This document shows, in pieces, positions 43,094 to 52,066 of a DNA stretch of 64,000 nt. Location of the stretch: contig NZ_JAFCJZ010000003.1 of assembly GCF_018130765.1 (NCBI RefSeq), positions 1-64,000 on the forward strand. The letters are read 5' to 3'. The DNA is from Bradyrhizobium iriomotense (GTDB lineage Bacteria; Pseudomonadota; Alphaproteobacteria; Rhizobiales; Xanthobacteraceae). Made by a program: the position numbers and the translations under genes. Numbering within the stretch: the stretch's first letter is position 1; each line of letters starts with the position of its first letter. The notes beneath the pieces are model-generated. The model made no database searches. It had not been told where the DNA came from and saw nothing but the letters and a program-made list of their open reading frames with translations.

Positions 43094-43109
43094 TGTCGGG
43101 TTTGCGACA
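43094..43109. promoter_or_regulatory. NifA upstream activator site between modA and modD
   Basis: TGTCGGGTTTGCGACA, exact TGT-N10-ACA, differing by one base from the proximal nifD site. It is 93 bp upstream of the minus-strand -24 element and 41 bp before the modD ATG; no plus-strand -24/-12 fits in between. Confidence 0.82.
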
Positions 43110-43149
43110 AAGTCGTCGGCAAGCCGACAGCAACGAAGGGAAGCACGAC

Positions 43150-44073
43150 ATGACAACGGTTGCGTCGCGCGCCGAGCTCGAGCGCCTGTTGGAGGACGAC
43201 GTGCCCTACGGCGATCTCACCACTGAGGCGCTCGGGGTAGGCGCGATCAGGGGCGTCATGCAATTTGCCGCGCGCACGCCGATGGTGCTGGCGCTCGCCG
43301 AGGATGCCGCCGCGATTATCGCGCTCGCCGGCTGCGAGGTGGAGCTGTTCGCCGCATCCGGCGCGGCGCTGGAGCAGGGCGCGCCGATCCTCGAGGCGCG
43401 CGGTCCGGCTGCTGCACTGTTGCGGAGCTGGAAGGTCGCGCAGACCCTGATCGAGATCTGGTCGGGCGTGGCCAGCGAGACCCGCGCCATCGTCGTCGCC
43501 GCGAGGGCGGTCGCGCCGCAGATTCCGGTTGCCTGCACGCGCAAGAACGTGCCGGGTACCAAACGCTTTGCGGTAGCTGCCGTGAAGGCGGGCGGCGCCG
43601 TCATGCATCGGCTCGGCCTCTCGGAGACGGTGCTGGTGTTTCCCGAGCACCGCGCGTTTCTCGGTGATCTGCCGCTGTTTCAGGCGGTCGGGCGATTGCG
43701 CCGGGCGGCGCCGGAGAAGAAGCTTGTCATCGAGGTGAAGACGGCCGACGCCGCGCTTGCCGCGGCAGTCGCCGGCTTCGATGTGATCCAGGCCGAGAAA
43801 TTCTCGCCTGCCGAGATTGCGGCGCTCGTCGAGCGCATTGCATCGATGGCCTATACGCGGACGCGTCCGATCATCGCCGCCGCCGGCGGCATCAACACGG
43901 CGAACGCCGCAGCCTATGCGGAGGCCGGCGCCGACGTCCTGGTCACGTCGTCGCCCTATCTGGCGAAGCCCAAGGACGTGCAGGTGCGGATCGTGGCGGC
44001 CGACGAAAGGGGGAGCCGGGCGCGTGATATGAACGGCTCAACGCCGGGACCGCGAATTGGCGCAATCCTGTAA
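43150..44073 (+). CDS. modD: ModD protein (quinolinate phosphoribosyltransferase-like)
   Basis: 307-residue ModD, related to nicotinate-nucleotide pyrophosphorylase (NadC) but found with molybdenum transport genes. Motifs: LLEDDVPYGDLTTEALGVGA, ACTRKNVPGTKRFAVAAVKA, GGAVMHRLGLSETVLVFPEH, AAAGGINTANAAAYAEAGAD. The ATG at 43150 fits the family start; an open extension upstream would run across the NifA site and is rejected. It is divergent from modABC. Its metabolic role is not established. Confidence 0.9.
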   Translation: MTTVASRAELERLLEDDVPYGDLTTEALGVGAIRGVMQFAARTPMVLALAEDAAAIIALAGCEVELFAASGAALEQGAPILEARGPAAALLRSWKVAQTLIEIWSGVASETRAIVVAARAVAPQIPVACTRKNVPGTKRFAVAAVKAGGAVMHRLGLSETVLVFPEHRAFLGDLPLFQAVGRLRRAAPEKKLVIEVKTADAALAAAVAGFDVIQAEKFSPAEIAALVERIASMAYTRTRPIIAAAGGINTANAAAYAEAGADVLVTSSPYLAKPKDVQVRIVAADERGSRARDMNGSTPGPRIGAIL

Positions 44074-44405
44074 CGAAGCCAGGAATCTCTGCCCGCTCCA
44101 GCCAGTCCTCTGATCTCGTTATGTGAGCAGGTTATTCCCGTCGCATCCTTCGGGCGCCGCCGACCGGGTTTGGCGGCGAGGCGAGGCCCTTTTGCGTAGC
44201 TGCGAAGGTCCCTCGTCCGAACGGGGCCACCGGTCAACTTGCCACTCCGATGGATAGCATCTTGCCAGCAGAGGCGTCGCGCTTCGCCTCCGTGCATTGA
44301 CGCGCCCGGCGCCAAATTCCCTCGCAATGACTACACGTTGGCAGCCATCGTCGCTGGCGTCCTGGAGCACGCGCCGGGAGTGGCCTGGCCTTTGCTCTCC
44401 TCAGT
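44074..44405. other. Intergenic region upstream of hupN (332 bp)
   Basis: No convincing gene. Short minus-strand frames here have no family resemblance and poor start context. It was examined for a cobalamin or nickel riboswitch: a GCCACT-like segment occurs, but the rest of a B12 element is not seen. Apart from the -24/-12-like motif at 44381 nothing was identified. Confidence 0.5.
44381..44395 (+). promoter_or_regulatory. Possible sigma-54 promoter just before hupN
   Basis: TGGCCTGGCCTTTGC matches TGGCCT-N5-TTGC, the same -24 variant as the hupS promoter at 52008. It ends only 10 bp before the annotated ATG, so transcription would start at about that codon; if real, the ATG at 44448 is the translation start. 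Confidence 0.35.
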
Positions 44406-45527
44406 ATGACAGTTCTAGACAATGATCATACCGCGGGGCTCGGGCCGATGCAGCAAGTGACGAAGTTGTCTTCGCGGGTGGTCGAGCCCGCCACCGTGCT
44501 GCTGTTCGGCGGGCTGATTGCCGCCAACGTCATCGCATGGGCCTTTGCCTTCGCGCTGTTCGGCGCTCGGCCGGCCGCGATGGCGACCGCGCTGCTCGCC
44601 TGGGTGTTTGGCCTGCGCCATGCCGTCGATGCCGACCACATCGCTGCCATCGACAATGTGGTGCGCAAGCTGATGCATGCGAGCGTTGCGCCGCGATCCG
44701 TCGGGCTTTATTTCGCGCTCGGCCATTCCAGCGTCGTTGTGGTCGCGACCACGCTGCTTGCGCTTGGCGTGGTGAGCCTCGGCGGCGACAGCCTGCTCAA
44801 GGAGATCGGCGGCCTGATCGGCACCTCGGTGTCGGCGTTGTTCCTGCTGGTGATCGCGGCCATCAACGTCGCCATCTTCGCCGGCCTGTGGCGGACTCTT
44901 CACATGGCGCGCGAGCATGGCGTTCACGATGTGGAGGGCCTCGAAGCGCTGCTTGCGAGCCGCGGATTTCTCGCGCGGCTGCTCGGGCCCATGTTTCGTC
45001 TGGTGACGAAGTCCTGGCACATGTATCCGCTCGGCTTCCTGTTCGGGCTCGGCTTCGACACCGCAACCGAGATCGGATTGCTCAGCATCTCGGCCGGCGA
45101 AGCCACGCACGGCGCGTCGCTCGTCGATGTCCTGGTCTTTCCCGCGCTGTTCGCATCAGGCATGGCGCTGGTCGACACCGCCGATTCCGCGCTGATGGCC
45201 AGCGCCTATCGCTGGGCCTTCGTCGATCCCTGTCGCAAGCTCTGGTACAACCTCGGCGTCACCGGGGCCTCCGTCGCGGTTGCGCTGTTCATCGGCGGCA
45301 TCGAGGCGCTCGGGCTGGTCAGCGACCGGCTCGGCCTGTCCGGCGGGCTGTGGGCGCTGGTCGATGGCCTCAACGATTCGCTCGCCAATTTCGGCTTCGC
45401 CGTGATTGCGCTGTTCGCGCTCGCCTGGTTCGCCTCGGTCGTGCTTTATCGCCGCGCATTCACCGATGATGCGCGTCGTGCCGCGCCTGAACCGCTGGAC
45501 TGCGCCGATGCGACCGAGGCGGCATGA
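44406..45527 (+). CDS. hupN: HupN, NiCoT-family nickel permease
   Basis: 373-residue high-affinity nickel/cobalt permease of the HoxN/HupN/NixA family that supplies Ni for the hydrogenase. The signature in the second membrane helix is RHAVDADHIAAIDN; LYFALGHSSVVVV and FLFGLGFDTATEIGLL are the other family motifs. About eight hydrophobic segments. The start could be 44406 or Met at 44448. Its 3' end overlaps the TonB-receptor frame by 20 bp, pointing to a nickel-uptake operon. Confidence 0.93.
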   Translation: MTVLDNDHTAGLGPMQQVTKLSSRVVEPATVLLFGGLIAANVIAWAFAFALFGARPAAMATALLAWVFGLRHAVDADHIAAIDNVVRKLMHASVAPRSVGLYFALGHSSVVVVATTLLALGVVSLGGDSLLKEIGGLIGTSVSALFLLVIAAINVAIFAGLWRTLHMAREHGVHDVEGLEALLASRGFLARLLGPMFRLVTKSWHMYPLGFLFGLGFDTATEIGLLSISAGEATHGASLVDVLVFPALFASGMALVDTADSALMASAYRWAFVDPCRKLWYNLGVTGASVAVALFIGGIEALGLVSDRLGLSGGLWALVDGLNDSLANFGFAVIALFALAWFASVVLYRRAFTDDARRAAPEPLDCADATEAA

Positions 45528-47832
45528 TAGCGCCTGGACCGGGCGACGATGCGGAGCGCTGTCGGTCCTGGTAACCTGCATCCTCGTCAGTGATGGCGGA
45601 CACGCCCGCGCCCAGGAAGATGGTTCCTCCCGTGAGCTGCCGCCGATCCTGATCGACGGCGGCGAGGTGCCGCGTCGCAAGAAGCCACCTCAATCGCGAC
45701 ACGCCGCAAAGCCGGCGTCGACCGATCGCCGCATCTTCGTCTCTCCGGCAGCACCGCCTGTCTCGGATGCCGGCAATGTCGCCTCGGGCACGAAGGGCTC
45801 TCCAGGCATGGCGAGCGAGCTCACCGTTTCCGGTGAAACGCTCAATGCGCGTCCCTTCGCGCGGCCGGGCGAGGTGCTCGAAGCCGTGCCGGGGCTGATC
45901 GTGACCCAGCACTCCGGCGAGGGTAAAGCCAACCAGTATTTTCTGCGCGGCTACAATCTCGACCACGGCACCGATCTCGCCATCTATGTCGACGATGTTC
46001 CCGTCAACATGCGCACCCACGCCCATGGCCAGGGTTATGCCGATCTCAACTGGCTGATCCCGGAGACCATCGGTGCGATGGATGTTCGCAAGGGGCCGTA
46101 TTTCGCCGACGAGGGCGATTTTGCATCGGTCGGCAGCGTCCATATCGGCCTGATCGACCGCACCGAAAAGGGCCTTGCGCAGGTGACGGCCGGCGGCTTC
46201 GGTTATCGCCGGCTGCTCGGCACGGACTCCGCCAAGGCCGGCGATGGTTCGTTGCTCGTCGCCGGCGAACTGGGCACTTACAACGGCCCCTGGGACAACC
46301 CGGACAATGTGCGCAAGCTGAACGGGTTGGTGCGCTACACCCAGGGCACCGCGACCGATGGCGCCTCTGTCACCGGCATGGCCTATGTCAACAGATGGAA
46401 TTCCACCGACCAGGTGCCGCAGCGCGCGATCGCCGCCGGACAGCGCGGCCGCTTCGGCTCGGAGGATCCCACCGATGGCGGCAACACCAACCGCTTCGCG
46501 CTCTCGGGCCGCGTCGCGCAGAGCGACGATCTCGGCGCCTGGAAGGCCAATGCCTATGTCGTGAAGAGCCAGCTCGACCTCTACAACAACTTCACCTATT
46601 TCCTCACCGACCCCGTGTTCGGCGACCAATTTCACCAGCATGACGACCGTCTGATGGCCGGCGCGAACATCTCGCGCACCCTGAACGGCTCGTTCGCCGG
46701 CCTGCCGATGCAGACCATTTTCGGCCTGCAATCGCGCTATGACGCGATTGATCTGGCGCTGACCAACACCTTCCAGCGCAGCTTCCTCTCCAATGTCCGC
46801 AGCGACAAGGTCGGCGAGGGCAGTATCGGCCTCTATGCCGAGAACACCGTACGCTGGACCGATTGGCTCCGGACCACGGTCGGCTGGCGCGGCGACTATT
46901 ATGCGGCAAACGTGAGCTCGCTGTTCAATTCGAACAATTCCGGCCACGTGAATGTCTCGCTCGGCAGTCCTAAACTCCGGATGGTGCTCGGTCCCTTCAG
47001 CCAGACCGAATTCTTTCTCGGCGCCGGCTACGGCATGCACTCGAATGACGCGCGCGGCGCCACGACGACCGAAGACCCCAGTGATCCCGCGACAAAGCTC
47101 TCGCCTTCCCCGCTGCTGGTGCGCACCCGAGGCGCCGAGGTCGGTGTTCGCAGCAAAATCGTTCCGGGTCTCGACACCTCGTTCAGCGTCTTCATCCTCG
47201 ACCAGGATTCCGAGATCCTGTTCGCTGGCGACGCCGGCGACACCGAGGCGAGACGCGCCAGCCGCCGCTATGGTTTCGAGTGGACCAACCATTACCGTCC
47301 GCGATCCTGGATCGATGTCGACGTCGATCTTGCGATGACCCATGCGCGTTTTCGCGGCTATGACGGCGACCAGGCCGCGGTCTATGCCTCGCTCGCCGGC
47401 TATCCGGAGGCGCAAATAGGCAACGCGCCCGGCAATTACATTCCGAACGCGCCGCCCATGGTGGCATCGGCCGGCATCACGCTCGGCGAGAAGACCGGCT
47501 GGTTCGGGACCTTACGCTGGCGCTATCTCGCCGCCAGCCCGCTGACGGAGGATAATGCGTTCCGCTCGTCTGCCACCAGCGTCTTCAACGGACGCCTCGG
47601 CTATCGCGCCGACAATGGCTGGCGTATCCAGCTCGACGTGCTCAATCTGTTGAATACAAGAGCCAATCAGATCACTTATGCCTATGGCTCCCTGCTGAAG
47701 ACCGATACGCTCTACAATCTCTGTACGTCAGGTGCGGCGCCGACGATCGTGTGCCAGAACGGGGTGATGGATTACGTGCTGCACCCGGTCGAGCCGCTGA
47801 CGTTCCGCCTGACTGTGGCCGGGACGTTCTAG
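45508..47832 (+). CDS. TonB-dependent outer-membrane receptor, probably for nickel
   Basis: 774-residue receptor. A basic N-terminus, a hydrophobic stretch (CGALSVLVTCILVSDGGHAR, with cleavage near RAQED) and a plug domain (RPGEVLEAVPGLIVTQHSGE, KANQYFLRGYNLDHGTDLAI, YVDDVPVNMRTHAHGQGYAD) precede the beta-barrel; the C-terminus ends in aromatic Phe (FRLTVAGTF) as outer-membrane proteins do. ATG 45508 is chosen to fit the signal peptide; it overlaps hupN. The substrate is inferred from the neighbouring nickel permease; a cobalt or siderophore ligand is possible. Confidence 0.85.
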   Translation: MRPRRHDSAWTGRRCGALSVLVTCILVSDGGHARAQEDGSSRELPPILIDGGEVPRRKKPPQSRHAAKPASTDRRIFVSPAAPPVSDAGNVASGTKGSPGMASELTVSGETLNARPFARPGEVLEAVPGLIVTQHSGEGKANQYFLRGYNLDHGTDLAIYVDDVPVNMRTHAHGQGYADLNWLIPETIGAMDVRKGPYFADEGDFASVGSVHIGLIDRTEKGLAQVTAGGFGYRRLLGTDSAKAGDGSLLVAGELGTYNGPWDNPDNVRKLNGLVRYTQGTATDGASVTGMAYVNRWNSTDQVPQRAIAAGQRGRFGSEDPTDGGNTNRFALSGRVAQSDDLGAWKANAYVVKSQLDLYNNFTYFLTDPVFGDQFHQHDDRLMAGANISRTLNGSFAGLPMQTIFGLQSRYDAIDLALTNTFQRSFLSNVRSDKVGEGSIGLYAENTVRWTDWLRTTVGWRGDYYAANVSSLFNSNNSGHVNVSLGSPKLRMVLGPFSQTEFFLGAGYGMHSNDARGATTTEDPSDPATKLSPSPLLVRTRGAEVGVRSKIVPGLDTSFSVFILDQDSEILFAGDAGDTEARRASRRYGFEWTNHYRPRSWIDVDVDLAMTHARFRGYDGDQAAVYASLAGYPEAQIGNAPGNYIPNAPPMVASAGITLGEKTGWFGTLRWRYLAASPLTEDNAFRSSATSVFNGRLGYRADNGWRIQLDVLNLLNTRANQITYAYGSLLKTDTLYNLCTSGAAPTIVCQNGVMDYVLHPVEPLTFRLTVAGTF

Positions 47833-47844
47833 AAGAGGCGTACC

Positions 47845-49191
47845 GTGCAACCAGGAGCCGAGGACGTGTCGATGAGCAATGGTCCAGATCTCGCCGACTT
47901 TACGCTGCATCCGCAGCGCGATGCGGTGCTGAGCGAGGTGCACGCCCGCCCATTCACGCGGCTGACCGCCCCGCTCGGCGTGCTGCGTTTTGCGTTTCTC
48001 AGCCAGGGCGATGTCGCCGCCGCCGATCGGCAAAGCTTTGCGGCTTTTTGCGCGGCGCAAGGGCTGCCCGCGCCGGAGGTCTCGGCCAAACACCATCAGG
48101 TGACGATCGGCGCAATCATGCTGCGCTGGGAGCAGCATTCTGAATTCACGACGTTCACCTGGATCTGGAGCCGCGCGAGCTCCGCGCAGCCGTTCGGCGC
48201 CATGGACAAACAGCTCGCCGCGCTGATCCGCGCGCTGCCGCAGACCGGGCAATTGCTGGTCGCGCTCAAGCTGGAGGTCGAGCAGACATCGGCCGCGGTC
48301 GAGCGCGCCGAGCAGCTGTTCGAGAGGGGCAGCCTCGCCATGGCGACTGTGCGCAGCGGTCCGGCCGTCGTCGCCTCCGACTTCCGCGCGGACGAGCAGG
48401 GTTTTGTGCGCATCCTGGTCTGCAACGACGGCCTGTCGCCGGGCCGTCTGGGCGCGCTGGTGCAGCGCGTGCTGGAGATCGAGACCTATCGAACGCTGGC
48501 GCTGCTCGGCCTGCCGGCCGCGCTCGAGCTGGCGCCTTCGGTCGATCATATCGGGCGCCGGCTGGTCGAGGTGCTCGAGGAGATGCAGGGCTCGGCGGAT
48601 CTCAAGCTCAACAACCACCTGCTGACCGAGCTGACCGCGCTTGCCGCCACGCTCGAGCGCGGCGCCGCCGGCAGCCTGTTCCGGTTCGGTGCCAGCCGGG
48701 CCTATTACGACATCGTGCAGGCGCGCCTTGCGGTGATCGAGGGCGGCGAGATTGCAGGCTATCCGACCTGGTCGTCGTTTCTTGCCCGCCGGATGGCGCC
48801 GGCGATGCGGACCTGTGCAGCCCTGGGGGATCGCCAGGCCGATTTGTCGATCAAGCTCGCGCGCGCCGCCGACCTCCTGCGCACCCGCGTCGACGTCGAG
48901 CTCGAGGAGCAGAACCGCGACCTCTTGCGTTCGATGAACGAGCGCACCAAGCTGCAACTGCGCCTGCAAAGCACGGTCGAGGGCCTGTCGGTGGCGGCGA
49001 TCGGCTACTACGTCGTCAGCCTGTTCGGTTATCTTGCCAAGGGCGCGCATGACGGCGGCCTGCATGTCGAGCCGTCGCTGGCGACCGCCTTGTTCGTGCC
49101 GGTGGCGGTCGGCTTGGTCTGGATCGTCACGCACCGGATCCGCCAGCGGCACCTGAAGCACGACGGCGGGACGTCGGCCGGACATGATTGA
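47845..49191 (+). CDS. DUF3422-family membrane-anchored protein
   Basis: 448-residue protein. The N-terminal part begins LHPQRDAVLSEVHARPFTRL, the DUF3422 hallmark; a long helical middle is followed by two C-terminal membrane helices (VAAIGYYVVSLFGYLAKGAH and ATALFVPVAVGLVWIVTHRI). GTG 47845 follows AGAAGAGG and is 13 bp after the TonB-receptor stop; ATG 47872 (MSNGPD) is an alternative. The topology resembles CorA-like membrane ends. Function unknown; it is encoded with nickel-uptake genes and may be part of the same transport system. Confidence 0.8.
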   Translation: MQPGAEDVSMSNGPDLADFTLHPQRDAVLSEVHARPFTRLTAPLGVLRFAFLSQGDVAAADRQSFAAFCAAQGLPAPEVSAKHHQVTIGAIMLRWEQHSEFTTFTWIWSRASSAQPFGAMDKQLAALIRALPQTGQLLVALKLEVEQTSAAVERAEQLFERGSLAMATVRSGPAVVASDFRADEQGFVRILVCNDGLSPGRLGALVQRVLEIETYRTLALLGLPAALELAPSVDHIGRRLVEVLEEMQGSADLKLNNHLLTELTALAATLERGAAGSLFRFGASRAYYDIVQARLAVIEGGEIAGYPTWSSFLARRMAPAMRTCAALGDRQADLSIKLARAADLLRTRVDVELEEQNRDLLRSMNERTKLQLRLQSTVEGLSVAAIGYYVVSLFGYLAKGAHDGGLHVEPSLATALFVPVAVGLVWIVTHRIRQRHLKHDGGTSAGHD

Positions 49192-49274
49192 GTTCCCTCA
49201 AGCCGGGGCCTTGCTCTTGTGCTACGAGCGGCCGATGCTCGGGGGCTTTGGGATTGGGGCCTTCAGGAGGAGCC

Positions 49275-50291
49275 ATGAGCCGATCGGATGGGATGACCAA
49301 CGTGCTTTGGCTGCAGGGCGCAAGCTGCGGCGGCTGCACCATGTCGATCCTGGAAAGCGGCGCCTCCGGCTGGTTCGACGAGCTCAGGCAGTTCGGCATC
49401 AACCTCTTGTGGCATCCCTCGGTCAGCGAGGAGACCGGCGAGGAAGCGGTCGAGGTGCTGCAATCGGTGCTGGACGGCGAGGTGCCGCTCGACCTGCTGC
49501 TGCTCGAAGGCTCGGTCGCGCGCGGCCCGAACGACAGCGGCCGCTTCAACATGCTCGCGGGCACCGGCCGCTCGGTCTATCGCTGGATGCTCGATCTCGC
49601 GCCGCGCGCGGACTATGTGGTCGCAGTCGGAAGCTGCGCCGCCTATGGCGGTGTGCCGGCGGCGGGAATCAACCCGACCGACGCGGTCGGCCTGCAATTC
49701 GAGGGTGCCGAGTCCGGCGGCGCGCTCGGTGCCGGCTTCCGCTCCCGGCTCGGCCTGCCGGTGATCAACGTTGCCGGCTGCGCGCCGCATCCGGGCTGGA
49801 TGATGGAAACCATCCTGGCACTGACGGCCAAGGACCTGTCCGCGACCGATCTCGATGGCTACGGGCGGCCGAAATTCATCGCCAACCATCTTGCTCACCA
49901 CGGGTGCTCGCGCAACGAGTTCTACGAGTTCAAGGCCAGCGCGGAGACGATGTCCGAGCGCGGCTGCCTGATGGAGCATCTCGGCTGCAAGGCGACGCAG
50001 GCGGTCGGCGACTGCAATCAGCGTTCATGGAACGGCGGCGGCTCCTGCACCAAGGGCGGCTATGCCTGTATCGCCTGTACCTCGCCGGGCTTCGAGGGCG
50101 CGCAGAATTTCCTGGAGACCGCCAAGCTTGCCGGTATCCCCGTCGGCCTGCCGACCGACATGCCGAAAGCCTGGTTCGTGGCGCTCGCCGCCTTGTCGAA
50201 ATCGGCAACGCCGCGGCGCGTGCGGCTGAACGCGACCGCCGATCACGTGGTCGTGCCGCCCGGCCGCCCCACGGGCAAGCGCACTCCATGA
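49275..50291 (+). CDS. hupU: HupU, H2-sensing hydrogenase small subunit
   Basis: 338-residue small subunit of the regulatory [NiFe] hydrogenase. It begins MSRSDGMTNVLWLQGASCGG and goes straight into the proximal-cluster motif, with no twin-arginine signal, as expected for a cytoplasmic sensor. Further cluster cysteines are in GSCAAYGGVPAAG, AGCAPHPGW, HHGCSRNEFYEFKAS, GCLMEHLGC and YACIACTSPGF. ATG 49275 has a perfect AGGAGG. It overlaps hupV by ATGA. The sensor normally signals to HupT/HoxA, which are not in this window. Confidence 0.94.
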   Translation: MSRSDGMTNVLWLQGASCGGCTMSILESGASGWFDELRQFGINLLWHPSVSEETGEEAVEVLQSVLDGEVPLDLLLLEGSVARGPNDSGRFNMLAGTGRSVYRWMLDLAPRADYVVAVGSCAAYGGVPAAGINPTDAVGLQFEGAESGGALGAGFRSRLGLPVINVAGCAPHPGWMMETILALTAKDLSATDLDGYGRPKFIANHLAHHGCSRNEFYEFKASAETMSERGCLMEHLGCKATQAVGDCNQRSWNGGGSCTKGGYACIACTSPGFEGAQNFLETAKLAGIPVGLPTDMPKAWFVALAALSKSATPRRVRLNATADHVVVPPGRPTGKRTP

Positions 50292-51727
50292 CCAGGATCA
50301 CGATCGGTCCGTTCAACCGCGTCGAGGGCGATCTCGAGGTGCGGCTCGACGTCGAGGGCGGCCGCGTTGCGCGGGCCGAGGTCACGGCGCCGCTCTATCG
50401 CGGCTTCGAGCAGATCCTGGAAGGGCGTCCGCCGCTCGATGCGCTGGCGCTGGCGCCGCGAATCTGCGGCATCTGCTCGGTCTCGCAATCGGTGGCGGCT
50501 GCGGCCGCGCTTCGCCACGCCATGGCGATCGATGCTGCGCCGAACGGATTGCTCGCCACCAACATCGCGCATGCGGCCGAGAATGCCGCCGATCACCTCA
50601 CGCATTTCTACATCTTCTTCATGCCGGACTTCGCCCGCGAGGCCTATGCTGCGCACCCCTGGCACGAGGCGACCCGCGAACGTTTTGCGGCGACGCGCGG
50701 CAGTGCCGCGCGCGATGCCCTGCCGGCGCGGGCGCGGTTGCTCGAGACCATGGGCATCATCGCCGGCAAATGGCCGCACAGCCTGGCGTTCCAGCCCGGC
50801 GGCACGACGCGGGCGATCGATCTCGGTGAGCGCGTGAGGCTATTCTCGATCGCTGCCGCCTTCCGCTCCTTCCTGGAGCGTATTGTCTTCGCGGATACGC
50901 TGGACAACGTGCTGGCGATCTCGACCGCCGAAGAGCTCGATCGCTGGCGGGACGGCCGCGGCGGCGATTTCGCGCATTTCCTTCGGCTCGCGGACGCGCT
51001 GTCCCTGAGCGAGCTCGGCAAGGGCCCGGGACTGCTGATGAGCTATGGCGCCTATCATGGTGCCGACGGCGAATTGTTTCCGCGCGGCCTGTTCGGGCCG
51101 CGAGCGATGATCGAGCCGCTGCCGCTGGCGCGGATCACCGAGGACGTCTCGCACGCCTGGATGCGGGATTCATCCGCCGATCCCGCGCACAGCACCACCG
51201 TGCCGGACCCGGACAAGGCGAGCGCCTATAGCTGGTGCAAGGCGCCGCGACTTTCGGGTCAGCCCATCGAGGTCGGCGCGATCGCGCGCCAGACGGTTGC
51301 CGGGCAGCCGCTGATCAATGATCTCGTCGGGGCCGGCGGCACCAACGTCCGCACCCGCGTGATCGCGCGACTGGTCGAGCTCGCGCGCGTCGCGCTCGCA
51401 ATGGAGCAGTGGACCCGCGCGTTGAAGCTGTCGGAGCCGTTCTGCAATCCCTCGCAGGCGATGCCCGACGGCGCTTACGTCGGGCTGGTCGAGGCCGCGC
51501 GCGGCAGTCTCGGGCACTGGATGGCCGTGCGTGACGGCAAGATCGAGCGCTACCAGATTATCGCGCCCACCACCTGGAATTTCTCGCCGCGCGATTCGTT
51601 CGATATCGGCGGTCCCCTGGAGCAGGCGCTGGTCGGTACCGATGTCGGCGATGCCGGACCGCGTGCCGTCGCGATCCAGCATATCGTCCGCTCATTCGAT
51701 CCCTGCATGGTGTGCACTGCGCACTAA
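50288..51727 (+). CDS. hupV: HupV, H2-sensing hydrogenase large subunit
   Basis: 479-residue large subunit of the regulatory hydrogenase. Nickel ligands are in RICGICSVSQSVAAAAALRH and at the extreme C-terminus SFDPCMVCTAH. The protein stops right after the last histidine, so there is no cleavable C-terminal peptide, unlike HupL; this is typical for sensor hydrogenases, which skip HupD processing. The start MTRITIGPFNRVEGDLEVRL is typical. It is coupled to hupU by ATGA. Confidence 0.94.
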   Translation: MTRITIGPFNRVEGDLEVRLDVEGGRVARAEVTAPLYRGFEQILEGRPPLDALALAPRICGICSVSQSVAAAAALRHAMAIDAAPNGLLATNIAHAAENAADHLTHFYIFFMPDFAREAYAAHPWHEATRERFAATRGSAARDALPARARLLETMGIIAGKWPHSLAFQPGGTTRAIDLGERVRLFSIAAAFRSFLERIVFADTLDNVLAISTAEELDRWRDGRGGDFAHFLRLADALSLSELGKGPGLLMSYGAYHGADGELFPRGLFGPRAMIEPLPLARITEDVSHAWMRDSSADPAHSTTVPDPDKASAYSWCKAPRLSGQPIEVGAIARQTVAGQPLINDLVGAGGTNVRTRVIARLVELARVALAMEQWTRALKLSEPFCNPSQAMPDGAYVGLVEAARGSLGHWMAVRDGKIERYQIIAPTTWNFSPRDSFDIGGPLEQALVGTDVGDAGPRAVAIQHIVRSFDPCMVCTAH

Positions 51728-51850
51728 AGCATGATCCGGACCCGAAGGGCCGCGTTAGCGCAAAGTGCGAAGCGGTTTTCCGGAAAGATCATGCGTAAGC
51801 AACAATCTAAAGCGCGATGACGATCCATCCGAATCTCATCGCGCTTTAGG
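51727..51850. repeat. Dispersed palindromic intergenic element (REP-like) upstream of hupS
   Basis: The stretch after hupV has an imperfect palindrome (GCATGATCCGGA ... TTCCGGAAAGATCATGC) followed by a perfect 14-bp inverted repeat, CTAAAGCGCGATGA (51807-51820) with TCATCGCGCTTTAG (51836-51849). This arrangement looks like the short palindromic repeats widespread in intergenic regions of Bradyrhizobium and relatives. It could end hupUV transcription or fold in RNA. Confidence 0.65.
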
Positions 51851-52007
51851 AAAGATATTTCCGGCGAGATTCCGGAAACTTCGTTGCCGCCTGCAAATCG
51901 AGTTGTTTCCGCTTCTCGTCGTTTCAGCGTCCTCGCGTATCGCCTGCGCGCGGAATTCGAACCCCAACATTCTGGAATCGTTTCACTTTTGAATCACTCC
52001 AGACTGT

Positions 52008-52022
52008 TGGCCTGCTTCTTGC
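52008..52022 (+). promoter_or_regulatory. Sigma-54 promoter of hupSL
   Basis: TGGCCTGCTTCTTGC: TGGCCT-N5-TTGC, 44 bp before the hupS ATG. No TGT-N10-ACA site was seen in the gap, in line with activation by another enhancer-binding protein such as HoxA. The rest of 51851-52007 holds nothing recognised. Confidence 0.75.
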
Positions 52023-52066
52023 TGTCCTTGGGAATCGAAAAGTCAAAGCCGAAGACGGGAGGATTC

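Noticed and set aside
43003-43149. N-terminal extension of ModD
   Set aside because: It is Arg/Ser-rich and would overlap the NifA site and the modA promoter; family start fits ATG 43150.
44074-44405. Cobalamin or nickel riboswitch upstream of hupN
   Set aside because: Only a short B12-box-like GCCACT segment is present; the other conserved parts and pairing expected of the element were not found.
45460-47415. 651-codon minus-strand open frame opposite the TonB receptor
   Set aside because: The plus strand encodes a full receptor with plug, barrel and terminal Phe; the minus frame has shadow-like composition.
49184-51727. 847-codon plus-strand frame that could suggest a HupU-HupV fusion
   Set aside because: Only its 3' part is HupV; the first part is an out-of-frame reading of hupU. 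hupU has its own frame and ends in the ATGA overlap.
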